Shown here one piece after another: positions 35,236 through 44,333 of a stretch of DNA of 64,000 nucleotides. Origin of the DNA: JAYPWI01 sp964629575 (GTDB lineage: Bacteria > Actinomycetota > Acidimicrobiia > Acidimicrobiales > Poriferisodalaceae); NCBI GenBank assembly GCA_964629575.1, contig CAZVUM010000001.1, positions 167,326 to 231,325 on the forward strand, given 5' to 3'. A model generated the notes under the pieces. The model ran no database searches. It was not told where the DNA came from and saw nothing but the letters and a program-made list of their open reading frames with translations. The translations under genes and the position numbers were made by a program. Each line of letters starts with the position of its first letter. Position 1 is the stretch's first letter.

Positions 35236-36276
35236 ATGGTCGGCCACATCGGAGACGGGCGTCGTCGACGTTCGAGAGTGCGCCTCTTGGCGCTCGTCAT
35301 CACCGCGGTGGTTCTGATCACCATCGACGTTCGGAGCGAGGGTGGTCCGCTCACGTCGGTGCGCAACGTGATGCTCGACGTGCTCGGTCCTGTGCGCTCG
35401 GCCGGTGAGTGGGTGCTGACTCCGTTCGGCGATGCCTGGCGAGGCGTAACCAGCTACGACGACCTCGAGGACGAGAACGCCGAGCTGCGCGCCCGGCTCG
35501 CCGAGGCGGAGAGTTCGATCCTGCAGGTCGGCGAGATCGAGCGGGACCGCCAAGCACTGCTCGACCTCCTCGGAGCGCGCGACGTGGTTGCGAACATCCC
35601 CCGCGTGACGGCGCGCGTGATCGACGCCCCGCTGTCGAACTTCGAACGAACGATCGAGCTCGACCGGGGCAGCCGCGACGGTGTGCGCGAGGGCATGCCC
35701 GTCGAGACCGGCGCGGGTCTCATCGGGCGCGTGGTGCAAGTGAGCACCACCCGCAGTCGAGTCGAGTTGCTCACCGACCCCAACTTCGCCGTCGGCGTGC
35801 GGATGGTCCGCTCGGGCGACGATGGTGTTGCGTCCGGTCGCGGCCGCGGCGAAGACATGGAAGTGGGCTTCGTTGAACTCGAGACGGTCGTGATCCCCGG
35901 AGAGACCGTCGTGACCAGCGGTTTTCAGGGCAGTTCGTTTCCCGAAGGCCTGTTGGTCGGCACCGTTGTCGACGTCGAACCCAACGCCGTGCAGGGCACC
36001 CAGCGGATCACGTTGCACCCTTCGGCCGAGCTGACACGCCTGCGTTGGGTGTCGGTGGTGCTGTACGTCCCCGACGCGCCCGAGCCCGTCGTGGTCGATC
36101 GCGCTCCCGAGACGACCAGCCTCCCGCCTGCGCCCACGGCCCCTCCGTCCACCGCTCCGGTGGCCTCGACGGCGCCACCGACGTCGGCCGCGGTCTCTGA
36201 TCCACCGACGGCCACTACCGTTGACCCCAACGAGCCATCCACCGTGTCGTCCACCGTGCCTGAGGCCAGCCCATGA
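35236..36276 (+). CDS. mreC: rod shape-determining protein MreC
   Basis: A bitopic membrane protein linking MreB to the wall synthases. The 346-residue product has an N-terminal span (VRLLALVITAVVLITI), a coiled coil (DLEDENAELRARLAEAES) and the beta-rich MreC domain (RVTARVIDAPLSNFERTIEL, GMPVETGAGLIGRVVQVS). The C-terminal ~70 residues are a Pro/Thr/Ala-rich tail. Its stop overlaps the mreD ATG (ATGA). Confidence 0.95.
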   Translation: MVGHIGDGRRRRSRVRLLALVITAVVLITIDVRSEGGPLTSVRNVMLDVLGPVRSAGEWVLTPFGDAWRGVTSYDDLEDENAELRARLAEAESSILQVGEIERDRQALLDLLGARDVVANIPRVTARVIDAPLSNFERTIELDRGSRDGVREGMPVETGAGLIGRVVQVSTTRSRVELLTDPNFAVGVRMVRSGDDGVASGRGRGEDMEVGFVELETVVIPGETVVTSGFQGSSFPEGLLVGTVVDVEPNAVQGTQRITLHPSAELTRLRWVSVVLYVPDAPEPVVVDRAPETTSLPPAPTAPPSTAPVASTAPPTSAAVSDPPTATTVDPNEPSTVSSTVPEASP

Positions 36277-36791
36277 TGTCGGCAGCCGGGCGATTCGCCC
36301 GCTTCGTGGTCCTGATTGCAGCAGCCCTGGCGCTCCAGGTCTCCGCGGCGAGCCAACTGACCGTGGCGGGATACGTCATCGACCTGCTCCTGTTCGTCGC
36401 CGTGTCGGCCGGGGTCAACGGGGGCAGCGACAGGGGGGCGCTGATCGGGTTCGGCTGTGGCCTGGCCAGCGACCTGGTCGTCCAGACCCCGTTCGGGATG
36501 TGGATTCTGACGATGGCAGTCGTCGGCTACGCCGCTGGGGGGGCGACGCATTTCCTGGTCGACGGAGGTCGTGCGGCCCGCTCGCTCGTGGTCGGCTTGA
36601 TCGCTGCGTCCGGCGTCGGGCTCTTCGTGTGCATCGCGTGGTTGCTCGACCTCACCTACGTCACTGAGCAGAACGTCCCGATCATCATCGCGGTCGTCGG
36701 CGGGAGTTCGATCCTGCTCAACCTCCTGGCCGAGCGGCCGATCCGCTGGGGTCTGCTCATTCGTCCCAACTTTGCGGGAACACCGGCGTGA
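36273..36791 (+). CDS. mreD: rod shape-determining protein MreD
   Basis: A 172-residue integral membrane protein with about five spans (FVVLIAAALALQVSAAS, VIDLLLFVAVSAGV and others), the typical MreD size and place between mreC and mrdA. Assignment rests largely on gene order because MreD sequences are weakly conserved. The start is ATG 36273 overlapping the mreC stop; a second ATG follows at once. The stop overlaps the mrdA GTG. Confidence 0.85.
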   Translation: MMSAAGRFARFVVLIAAALALQVSAASQLTVAGYVIDLLLFVAVSAGVNGGSDRGALIGFGCGLASDLVVQTPFGMWILTMAVVGYAAGGATHFLVDGGRAARSLVVGLIAASGVGLFVCIAWLLDLTYVTEQNVPIIIAVVGGSSILLNLLAERPIRWGLLIRPNFAGTPA

Positions 36792-38923
36792 CGGACCGGT
36801 TGAACAGCCGTCTGGCCTTCGTGGGGTTCGTCATCGTCGGCCTGTTCGCCGCGATGCTCCTGCGCCTCTGGTACCTGCAGGTGCTGAGCACCGAAGAGCT
36901 CTCCGTCCAGGCCGAGTCGAACCAGATCGAGATCGTCATCACCCCGCCGACCCGCGGGCGCATCCTCGATCGCCACGGTGTGGTGATGGCCGAGAACGTC
37001 CGTAGCGGCGTCGTGACCGTCAACCAGACGCGATACGCCCCCGGCCAGATCGACGAGGTTCTCGCTGAGCTCAGCGAGCTCCTTGAGATCCCGGTCGAGA
37101 CGCTGGCGGAGCGGCTCGAGGACATCCAGACCCATCAGCTCGCTGCGAAAATCGTCGCGACCGGTCTCGACGAGGAAGGCCTGCTGCGGGTCAGTGAGAG
37201 ATCTCTCCCAGGGGTCGAGGCCAAGTGGGAGATGAGTAGGCACTACCCGCTCGAAGAGGTCGGCGCCCACGTCATCGGGTACGTGGGCGCGATGTCGGAG
37301 ACCCAGCAACGCAAGCTCGTGCCGCGCGGCTACCTCCCTGCAGAGCGGGTTGGCCGAGCTGGCATCGAGGCGCTTTTCGAAGAGTTCCTCCATGGTCAGG
37401 CGGGGCAGACCAAGCTTGAGGTGGACGGCTCCAACCGAGTCCACCGAATCGTGACCGACGTCCCGGCCCAGCCGGGCGACGACATCATCATCTCGATCGA
37501 TTCCCAGCTGCAGGCCGCCGTCGAGTCGTTCCTTCGTCAGGGGCTGATCGCCAGCCGCAAGCGGGTGTCCAACGACAGTGGGTTCTTCTACCCCGGTATC
37601 GGGGGCGCGGCGGTGGTGATGGACCTTCGCAACGGCGACGTGCTTGCTATGGCGAGTCATCCCACCTACGACCCCAACTGGTTGGTGGAGGGCATCAGGC
37701 AGGATGTCTACGACTCGATCTTCCAGAATCCCTACGCGCCCGGTGTCCTCAACAACCGAGCCGTCCAGGGCCTCTACTCGCCCGGTTCGACCTTCAAGCT
37801 GGTCACCGCTCTGGCCGGTCTCGAGGCCGGCCTCATCTCCCCGCGGGCTGCCTTCTTCGACGTCGGCTACTACACGATTCCGCCGGAGAACAACTGCACG
37901 GGCCGCTGCACGTTCTTCAACGCCAACCGGGTCGCACTGGGAGTGCTGGACCTGTCCGGCGCGCTCACCAAGTCGAGCGATGCGTACTTCTACAAAGTGG
38001 CGAACGAGCTGTACTGGCTCACCGACGACGAGGACGAGTTCGCGATTCAGATCATGGCGCGGGACCTCGGGTTCGGGCGCCACAGCGGAATCCAGCTCCC
38101 CTTCGAAGCATCGGGCCGGATCCCCGACGACGAGGTGAAGAAGCGGCTGTACGAATCCAACCCCGCCGCGTACAACCCGTTCAACGAGACGACGCTGTGG
38201 TTGCCGGGTGACAACATCAACACCGCGATCGGCCAGGGCCTCGTCGCGGTGACACCGCTGCAGCTGGCCAACGCCTACGCGACCTTCGCAAACGGTGGCA
38301 CGCTGTTCCAGCCCAACATCGTGGAGGAGCGGATCTCGCGCCGTCCCGACAACTTCGGCGAGGTCCTCCAGACGTTCGATCCCCGTATCGTGCACACCGT
38401 GGAGTTTCCGCCGGGTTCGTCGGTGGTGCGCGAGGGCTTGGGCGGGGTGACCAACTTCACCCGGCGGGGGACCGCGTGGCAGGCGTTCCAGGGCTACGAC
38501 CACAGCGGCTACTGCGTTGCGGCCAAGACCGGAACCTCAGAGGCCGACGGCATCAACCCGGTGCTCCAACGCAAGAAGGAGGACACGGCGGTCTTCGTCG
38601 CCTGGGCTCCGTGTTTCGATCCGCGTTACGTGGTCGCAGTAGTGATGGAGGAGGCGGGCTTCGGCGGCGAGGCGGCGGCACCGGTTACCAGGCGGATTCT
38701 CGAGGCCGTGCGCGCGTACGAGCAGCGCTGGCCCGACCCGCAGATCGCCTTCATCGCGCCGCAACCCGAGTGTCCCGACATCCCCGAAGCGCTGCGCGGT
38801 GACCCAGCCTTCCTCAGCTTCGTTCCGGAGGGTTGCCCGTGGGGCATTCAGGTCCCCCGTGCCAACGAGCCCGGTGACGCCGATGGCGATGGGATTCCCG
38901 ACGAGGACGAGGAGCAGGGCTGA
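36788..38923 (+). CDS. mrdA: penicillin-binding protein 2 (class B transpeptidase)
   Basis: The elongasome transpeptidase that cross-links peptidoglycan with RodA. The 711-residue product has one N-terminal span (LAFVGFVIVGLFAAMLLRLW), the pedestal domain (PPTRGRILDRHGVVMAEN), and active-site motifs S334-T-F-K, S396-S-D and K580-T-G-T. The C-terminal end is acidic (DADGDGIPDEDEEQG), like a calcium-binding loop, and is not part of the enzyme core. It overlaps mreD by 4 bases and rodA by one. Confidence 0.97.
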   Translation: MTDRLNSRLAFVGFVIVGLFAAMLLRLWYLQVLSTEELSVQAESNQIEIVITPPTRGRILDRHGVVMAENVRSGVVTVNQTRYAPGQIDEVLAELSELLEIPVETLAERLEDIQTHQLAAKIVATGLDEEGLLRVSERSLPGVEAKWEMSRHYPLEEVGAHVIGYVGAMSETQQRKLVPRGYLPAERVGRAGIEALFEEFLHGQAGQTKLEVDGSNRVHRIVTDVPAQPGDDIIISIDSQLQAAVESFLRQGLIASRKRVSNDSGFFYPGIGGAAVVMDLRNGDVLAMASHPTYDPNWLVEGIRQDVYDSIFQNPYAPGVLNNRAVQGLYSPGSTFKLVTALAGLEAGLISPRAAFFDVGYYTIPPENNCTGRCTFFNANRVALGVLDLSGALTKSSDAYFYKVANELYWLTDDEDEFAIQIMARDLGFGRHSGIQLPFEASGRIPDDEVKKRLYESNPAAYNPFNETTLWLPGDNINTAIGQGLVAVTPLQLANAYATFANGGTLFQPNIVEERISRRPDNFGEVLQTFDPRIVHTVEFPPGSSVVREGLGGVTNFTRRGTAWQAFQGYDHSGYCVAAKTGTSEADGINPVLQRKKEDTAVFVAWAPCFDPRYVVAVVMEEAGFGGEAAAPVTRRILEAVRAYEQRWPDPQIAFIAPQPECPDIPEALRGDPAFLSFVPEGCPWGIQVPRANEPGDADGDGIPDEDEEQG

Positions 38924-40074
38924 TGGGGCTGCCCGTTCGCAAGGAGCTGCAGTCCCCTCTGCGATACGCGGACTATTCGCTGGTGGCATCGGCGCTCCTC
39001 GTCGCCCTCATCGGAATCGCAATGAACTACAGCTCGACCTGGAGGCAGCTCGAGTTCGACGGCGGCGATCCGGCGTTCTTCGCCAAGCGGCAGGCGGTGT
39101 TCGTCGCGCTCGGCATCGTGACCCTCGTGATCGCTGCGACTGTGGACTACAAGCTGTTCCGCGACTTCGCCGCCCAGGGCTACCTGATCGTTCTTGGCTT
39201 GTTGGTCGCCGTGCTCTTCTTGGGCGTCGAACGAAACGGTGCGCGCGCCTGGTTCGAGCTGCCCGGCCTGGCATTCCAGCTCCAGCCCGCGGAGTTCGCG
39301 AAGGTGGCGGTGATCCTGTCTCTCGCCGCGTTTGTGGCGAGCCACGAGGGGTACCTCAAGCTCGACGCGCTCGTGAACGCGTTGTTGCTCGTCGCGGTGC
39401 CGATGGGCCTCATCTTCGTGCAGCCGGACATCGGCACGATGCTGGTGTTCGTGGCGATCGCGATGGGCATGCTCCTCGTGGCGGGAGCCCAGCTGCGCCA
39501 TATCGCCGCGACGACTGCACTCGGGGTCCTGGCGATCCTGTTCGTGTTCAACGTGGACGACCTCGGCGGGCCCGCGCTTCTCCGCGAGACCCAGGCGCAG
39601 CGCCTGACCGCGTTCCTCGATCCCGAGATCGATCCGTCAGGTGCGTCGTACAACCTCCGCCAGAGCCAGATCGCCATCGGGGCCGGCGGCCTCACCGGTC
39701 AGGGCTGGTTGCAGGGGACGCAGACCAACCTGAACCTGGTCCCCGAGCAGGAGACCGACTTCATCTACACGGCGTTGGGTGAGGAGTTCGGTTTCGCAGG
39801 GGCCTCGTTGTTGTTGGCCGTGTATGCGTGGATGATGTTCCGGATCTGGCGGATCGCCCACTTGTCGCGCGACCTGTTCGGCACGTTCTTGTGCGTGGGC
39901 GTGCTGTCGATGTTCTTGTTCCAGATCTTCCAGAACATCGGAATGACGATCGGGATCATGCCGATCACCGGGATTCCGTTGCCGTTCATGAGCCACGGCG
40001 GGTCCTCGACGGTGGTCGCTTTCGGTGCCATGGGTCTGGTGCTCAACGTGGGTGCCAGACGGTACATGCCCTAG
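38923..40074 (+). CDS. rodA: SEDS peptidoglycan glycosyltransferase RodA
   Basis: Polymerises lipid II during elongation, as a partner of PBP2. The 383-residue product has about ten membrane spans and the SEDS motifs GARAWFELPGLAFQLQPAEF, FIYTALGEEFGFAG, then GIPLPFMSHGGSS at the end. The ATG shares one base with the mrdA stop (TGATG). After rodA the shape operon stops and pilin-like genes begin. Confidence 0.96.
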   Translation: MGLPVRKELQSPLRYADYSLVASALLVALIGIAMNYSSTWRQLEFDGGDPAFFAKRQAVFVALGIVTLVIAATVDYKLFRDFAAQGYLIVLGLLVAVLFLGVERNGARAWFELPGLAFQLQPAEFAKVAVILSLAAFVASHEGYLKLDALVNALLLVAVPMGLIFVQPDIGTMLVFVAIAMGMLLVAGAQLRHIAATTALGVLAILFVFNVDDLGGPALLRETQAQRLTAFLDPEIDPSGASYNLRQSQIAIGAGGLTGQGWLQGTQTNLNLVPEQETDFIYTALGEEFGFAGASLLLAVYAWMMFRIWRIAHLSRDLFGTFLCVGVLSMFLFQIFQNIGMTIGIMPITGIPLPFMSHGGSSTVVAFGAMGLVLNVGARRYMP

Positions 40075-40131
40075 GCGCTTCGACCCCGCCGAGAGGCTCA
40101 TTTCATCGGGTCTCGGTGCCGATGGAGTCCC

Positions 40132-41928
40132 ATGAGGAGCCGCCCGACCGAGGACCGCCGAGAGCGGCGCGCNNNNNNNNNNNNNNNNNNNNNNNNNNNN
40201 NNNNNNNNNNNNNNNNNNNNNNNNNNNNNNNNNNNNNNNNNNNNNNNNNNNNNNNNNNNNNNNNNNNNNNNNGCGAAGGCCGGGCGGCTCCCGAAGGGTG
40301 GACGCGGGTCCGGAAAACATCCGGCGAAGGCCGGCGACCAGCACGGTTTTGGTCTCATCGACACTCTGATGGCGATGATGGTCCTCGGGATCATCTTGGT
40401 GATGTCGATTCCCGCTGTGTTGGTGTCGCAGGCGGCGGTTCGGCGGGCGGACACTCTCGATGTTTTGCGGTCGGGAGCTCAGGGCCAGATCGAAGAGGTG
40501 CGGACGCTCGCGTTCTCCGATGTCGGGACGCTCGGGGGTGCACCGGCGGGCGTCGTGCAATCCGATCGCACGGTGGTGGTCAACGACGTACAGGTGCGGC
40601 TGCAGACGACGGTCGAGTGGGAGGGCGTCGTCAGTGGCCTTGCGATGGTCGACTCCGACGGTGACGGCGATGCGGACCTCGGCGATGGTGTCGCCGGGTT
40701 CACCAACTCGGGGGTCGACTACAAGTCGGTCACGGTCGTGGCGTCGTTGGTCGACGACCCCGCACGCACCTACGAGCTGAAGACGCTCGTGAGCCCAGAT
40801 GACCTGTCGTCGTCGAACACGGCCGCGGCGATCGTCAACGTGATTCGTGATGAGCCGGTGGCGACTCCGAGCCCACCGAACGACTACCCCTCGACGTTTC
40901 TCGTGTCGCGGACCTCTGGCTGGGTGCCGACCTCGACGGGGGATCAGGAACAGCAGCTCTTCGTCAATTTCACGAATCCCGATCAGACGTGGGACATCCG
41001 GCTGGGGTTCCTGCGGACGGACTTCGACGATGGGCGATGGTTCCTGTCGGGAAGCCCCGAATTGGCGACGGGCACGTCCTTCCTCGCAGAGACGACCGTG
41101 ACCGTCTACCGCATGATCACCCTCGATCTCGACATCGAGGACACCGGTGGCGCGGCGGTCTCCGATGCGTCGGTGACGATCAGCAGCGGGTCCATGGCCA
41201 CGACGTCCCTCGTGCCGGCCGACATGGCGTCGCCTGGCCGGTTCGTTGTGACGCAGGATTCTTCGGCGATCCCGCTCAAGTGGGACAGCTACACGGTCCA
41301 GGTCAGCGCGCCGGGCAAGCAGACCAAGACGGTCACCTTCAGTGCGCCATTGGGATATCCGACCGATGTCGTGCACGAGGAGACGATCGTCCTGGAGGAC
41401 GCAGCCGCATCGGACAGCACGGTGTCGATCTCGGTGAATGATGGCGCCGGCTGGGAGGTCGGCGAGGTGGCCATCAGCGTCAATTCGCCGACGAGGGGGA
41501 TCATCAACCTGACTGCCGACGAGGACGGCTTGGCTTCTATCGATCTGCCCCAGAACGAGACGGCGGTGTTGACGCTCACGAGCGATCGGGGCTTTGACAC
41601 GACGGTGGTCAACGTCACTCCGACCGGCGCGACCCATGCGGCGAACATCAGCATGAACGTGCCCGCCGGCGCCAAGGTCGTGCACATGTGGAGCCGATTC
41701 ACGGTGAGCCACTTCACGTTCAAGCCCCGTAGGAGCGGCTGGGACGCGGCGATCCGGATGGAGCCGAGTTCGCAGATCCGCGTCAGCCACGTCGTGGACA
41801 ACTCGGACTCCCGGTGGACGCTGACCTCGTGGTGTGACGAGACCACCAAGCTGCGCGAACGGAAACCGAGGTTCTCGCGAATGGGCAACCCCTACCTCAT
41901 ACGCGTAGATCGTCGAGGCGGATGCTGA
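40132..41928 (+). CDS. large prepilin-like protein (PilV-type), interrupted by an assembly gap
   Basis: After the gap the frame gives QHGFGLIDTLMAMMVLGIIL, a class III signal and hydrophobic helix of type IV pilin-like proteins (GF-x-LID instead of GFTLIE). A long beta-rich region with Ig-like or carboxypeptidase-regulatory-like repeats follows, and the gene ends at the TGA at 41926. The likely start is the ATG at 40132 with GGAG before it; the 100 N at 40173-40272 hide part of the leader. About 480 residues of ectodomain are large for a minor pilin. A DSDGDGDADLGDG segment looks like a calcium-binding loop. Confidence 0.75.
   Translation: MRSRPTEDRRERRXXXXXXXXXXXXXXXXXXXXXXXXXXXXXXXXXXAKAGRLPKGGRGSGKHPAKAGDQHGFGLIDTLMAMMVLGIILVMSIPAVLVSQAAVRRADTLDVLRSGAQGQIEEVRTLAFSDVGTLGGAPAGVVQSDRTVVVNDVQVRLQTTVEWEGVVSGLAMVDSDGDGDADLGDGVAGFTNSGVDYKSVTVVASLVDDPARTYELKTLVSPDDLSSSNTAAAIVNVIRDEPVATPSPPNDYPSTFLVSRTSGWVPTSTGDQEQQLFVNFTNPDQTWDIRLGFLRTDFDDGRWFLSGSPELATGTSFLAETTVTVYRMITLDLDIEDTGGAAVSDASVTISSGSMATTSLVPADMASPGRFVVTQDSSAIPLKWDSYTVQVSAPGKQTKTVTFSAPLGYPTDVVHEETIVLEDAAASDSTVSISVNDGAGWEVGEVAISVNSPTRGIINLTADEDGLASIDLPQNETAVLTLTSDRGFDTTVVNVTPTGATHAANISMNVPAGAKVVHMWSRFTVSHFTFKPRRSGWDAAIRMEPSSQIRVSHVVDNSDSRWTLTSWCDETTKLRERKPRFSRMGNPYLIRVDRRGGC
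40173..40272. other. assembly gap of 100 N (gap 1)
   Basis: Exactly 100 N inside the leader of the prepilin gene. GCGAAGGCCGG begins right after the gap and recurs at 40323, so the missing part may contain a repeat. For the ATG at 40132 to read into the pilin frame the true length must be one more than a multiple of three; a join sharing two bases (GC) would also satisfy this. Confidence 0.95.
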
Positions 41929-42578
41929 TGCGCCGCGACGAACGGGGCTTCACGCTCATCGAACTCAACGTCGCCACGTTGATCAGCGGGATCATCCTCG
42001 CCGCGGCGGTGGCGCTTGTCGTGGTCATTCTGCGCGACACCTCATACGTCGAGGCTCGTACCCAGGCGCAGTCCGAGGTCAACGTCGCGTTCGAGCGGCT
42101 GGTGGTGGAGCTCCGCGAGGCCGAGACAGCCGACCTTGGCGGCTGGTACGTCAACACCGAGGTCCGTGAGATGACCGCGACCAAGCTCGTGTTCACGAGC
42201 GATGTGGCGTCGGGCTTCGACGGCCCTGAGTTGTTGACGTACGAGGTCACCAACTGCTCGGCGGGAGAGTGCGAGCTGGTGCGAACGGTCGTCGGCAGAG
42301 GCGGCTTCACAGGCGGGATCGCCGACTACGCGGGCGGTACGACGCTGCAGACCACTGTGGTGGTCAACAACGTGATTCCGACGACACCCGCCACGCCGCT
42401 GTTCGAGGGAATCGACTGGACCGGGGGCATTCGGACCGAGACGGCGAGCTGCGATTCGGCGACGGCCAGCCCCTGCCAGTTCGACGCTGTCGACATCGAC
42501 ATTCAGGTGGGGCTCCGCGCCAGCAGCCGCCCGCCCCAGCGCTTCGAGGAGTACGTGAGGATCCGCAACCATGGGTGA
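41928..42578 (+). CDS. prepilin-type protein (PilW-like minor pilin)
   Basis: A 216-residue protein with a textbook class III leader, MRRDERGFTLIELNVATLIS; cleavage is expected after Gly7, and a hydrophobic helix follows (SGIILAAAVALVVVIL). The rest is a small beta-rich domain with two Cys in NCSAGEC. ATG 41928 shares one base with the previous stop (TGATG); ATG 41922 would add two residues. It precedes the PilX-like gene with an 8-base overlap. Confidence 0.9.
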   Translation: MRRDERGFTLIELNVATLISGIILAAAVALVVVILRDTSYVEARTQAQSEVNVAFERLVVELREAETADLGGWYVNTEVREMTATKLVFTSDVASGFDGPELLTYEVTNCSAGECELVRTVVGRGGFTGGIADYAGGTTLQTTVVVNNVIPTTPATPLFEGIDWTGGIRTETASCDSATASPCQFDAVDIDIQVGLRASSRPPQRFEEYVRIRNHG

Positions 42579-44103
42579 TCGACGTCTTCGAGACGACTCC
42601 GGAGCCGCGCTGGCCACCATCGCGATGATGATGCTCGTCATCAGCGTCGGGCTGATCGCGATGTTGCGCCAGGCCGAGGCCGTGCAGGGCGATGCGGCAG
42701 ACCGCGCAGAGGACGACGAACTGCTGGCGGCCACCGAGGCGGTTCTCGATCGGTACGCATCCAAGCTCGGCGTGACCGCTGCCTACCCGACGTATTGGGT
42801 CGACGAGCTCGAAAGGGCGAGGACCTGCACGACGCCGTCCTCGTCGTCCTACCTCCAGGTCGTCCAGCCGGGGACGCAGTGGCCGCCGGACTGTGTCAGC
42901 TGGCGCTACGACGGATCCCCCACCTGGAGTCAGCACCCGCTGTTTCCCGACGTCGACGTTCAGGTGACAGTCGATCCGCCCTCGGGCTCGGGTCAGCGCG
43001 TCACCGTGGTCGGCGTCGGGCCCCAGGGTCACCAACGCACGCTGTCGGTGATGCTCAAGGCCGTGTCGGTGTCTGAGTTCGTTCTGCTCATCGACGCCGA
43101 TCTCTACTTCGGGTCGGGCGCCCAGATGCATGGCCGCATCTACACCGGCGGCGATCTCAACTGGAACACCAACAACTCGACCGACGCCGACTACTACGCC
43201 GAGGATCGGATCAACGGCACGACCACCGAACTGAACGGTGCCCAGGGGTACGACTCGTCGGGTCGGGCGCAGTACGGCGACATCCGCGACATCTTCGAGG
43301 CGCCGCTCGACTTCAACCGGTTCTGGGACGACATGCAGACGATCGCCGATCTCGCCTGCTCTGGCGGCGGCATCTGTCTCAACACGGAGCCCACGGCGTC
43401 GGCGTATCTCGTTCACCCGTACGTCTCCGGCGGCGACCAGTTCTTCGACATCTATTGGTCACCGGCGCGCACAGGCAGCGCCAACGGCTGCAACTTCAAC
43501 GAGGAAGACTGGTGGACGCGGGCGCCCCATCACTCGTCGGTCAATTGGCAGGTCGTCGGCAGGGCGATCCCGGCCCCGGCGAACGGGTTGATCTACTCCA
43601 ACGCGCATGTCGTCATCGGCAACCGCGATGCCTCCCTAGGACGCAACGGCACGGCGTGGATCGATGAGTCCATGACTCTCTACGCTGGCAGCGCGGGCCA
43701 GCCGAAGAACGTCGTGATCAACAGCGACATCGAGTACGTGGACCCGAGCGGCATCGAGGTGTGGGGCCTCATCGCCAGCGACGACATCGTGATCAACCCC
43801 GACTCGCACAACGGTGACGGCGACCTGGTGATGCACGCCTCAATCCTCGGGCAGGGCAATCCTGGTCTTCGAACCGCATACCGCTGCGGCATGTCCGGCG
43901 GCAGCATCCGCAACGACGAGTTCACGATGCTCGGCAGCCTCGCCACCGGCTACACGGCCTGGATGAGCTCCAGCTGGTCGCCCCGCAACTACGGCTACGA
44001 CGACCGGTTGTCCGACGTTCAGCCCCCGTCGTACCCCCTGCTGTCGCGCGAGTGGGTCATCGTCGACTGGTCAGAGGACTTCGTGCCCGACTGGGCAGGC
44101 TGA
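42571..44103 (+). CDS. PilX-like minor pilin with large ectodomain
   Basis: A 510-residue protein whose N-terminus (MGDRRLRDDSGAALATIAMM, then MLVISVGLIAMLRQAEA) matches the short leader and N-terminal helix of PilX-type proteins, with SGAALATI in place of GFTLIE. The remaining ~450 residues are rich in Trp, Tyr, Asn and Gly, with Cys pairs and beta-strand-like stretches; I recognise no domain. It ends the three-gene pilin block. ATG overlaps the previous stop by 8 bases (ATGGGTGA). Confidence 0.8.
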   Translation: MGDRRLRDDSGAALATIAMMMLVISVGLIAMLRQAEAVQGDAADRAEDDELLAATEAVLDRYASKLGVTAAYPTYWVDELERARTCTTPSSSSYLQVVQPGTQWPPDCVSWRYDGSPTWSQHPLFPDVDVQVTVDPPSGSGQRVTVVGVGPQGHQRTLSVMLKAVSVSEFVLLIDADLYFGSGAQMHGRIYTGGDLNWNTNNSTDADYYAEDRINGTTTELNGAQGYDSSGRAQYGDIRDIFEAPLDFNRFWDDMQTIADLACSGGGICLNTEPTASAYLVHPYVSGGDQFFDIYWSPARTGSANGCNFNEEDWWTRAPHHSSVNWQVVGRAIPAPANGLIYSNAHVVIGNRDASLGRNGTAWIDESMTLYAGSAGQPKNVVINSDIEYVDPSGIEVWGLIASDDIVINPDSHNGDGDLVMHASILGQGNPGLRTAYRCGMSGGSIRNDEFTMLGSLATGYTAWMSSSWSPRNYGYDDRLSDVQPPSYPLLSREWVIVDWSEDFVPDWAG

Positions 44104-44127
44104 GTGCTGCTTCTTGCCGCAGCTCCG

Positions 44128-44192
44128 CTGCGGATTGCCATGGCACGCCCAGCGGCGTCGCTCCTCTGCGGATTGCCATGGCCCGCCCGGCG
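44128..44192. repeat. two-copy direct repeat after the pilin genes
   Basis: CTGCGGATTGCCATGGC followed by a CGCCC-GCG segment occurs at about 44128 and again at about 44166 (period 38). It lies just after the last pilin gene and before a hairpin. No function is assigned. Confidence 0.7.
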
Positions 44193-44220
44193 AACCTGCC
44201 GCGGTGCCAAGGGGCGTGGA

Positions 44221-44259
44221 GTTGAGCAACATCGGTGCCTGACACCAAAGTTGCTCAAC
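44221..44259. other. long inverted repeat (hairpin) ahead of the radical SAM gene
   Basis: GTTGAGCAAC (44221-44230) is perfectly inverted as GTTGCTCAAC (44250-44259), with an inner GGTG/CACC stem around CCTGA. No T run follows, so it is either a protein binding site, an RNA structure or a terminator without a U tract. Confidence 0.6.
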
Positions 44260-44316
44260 TTGCCGCCTCGCTTCACTACGGATTGGGTGGGCGCAGGAAA
44301 CTGGCTGCTCAGCGAG

Positions 44317-44322
44317 TATCCT
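44317..44322 (+). promoter_or_regulatory. possible -10 box (TATCCT) of the radical SAM operon
   Basis: TATCCT ends 11 bases before the ATG at 44334, predicting a very short leader. No ribosome-binding site is seen before that ATG, which fits. Confidence 0.4.
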
Positions 44323-44333
44323 TAGCGTCCGAA

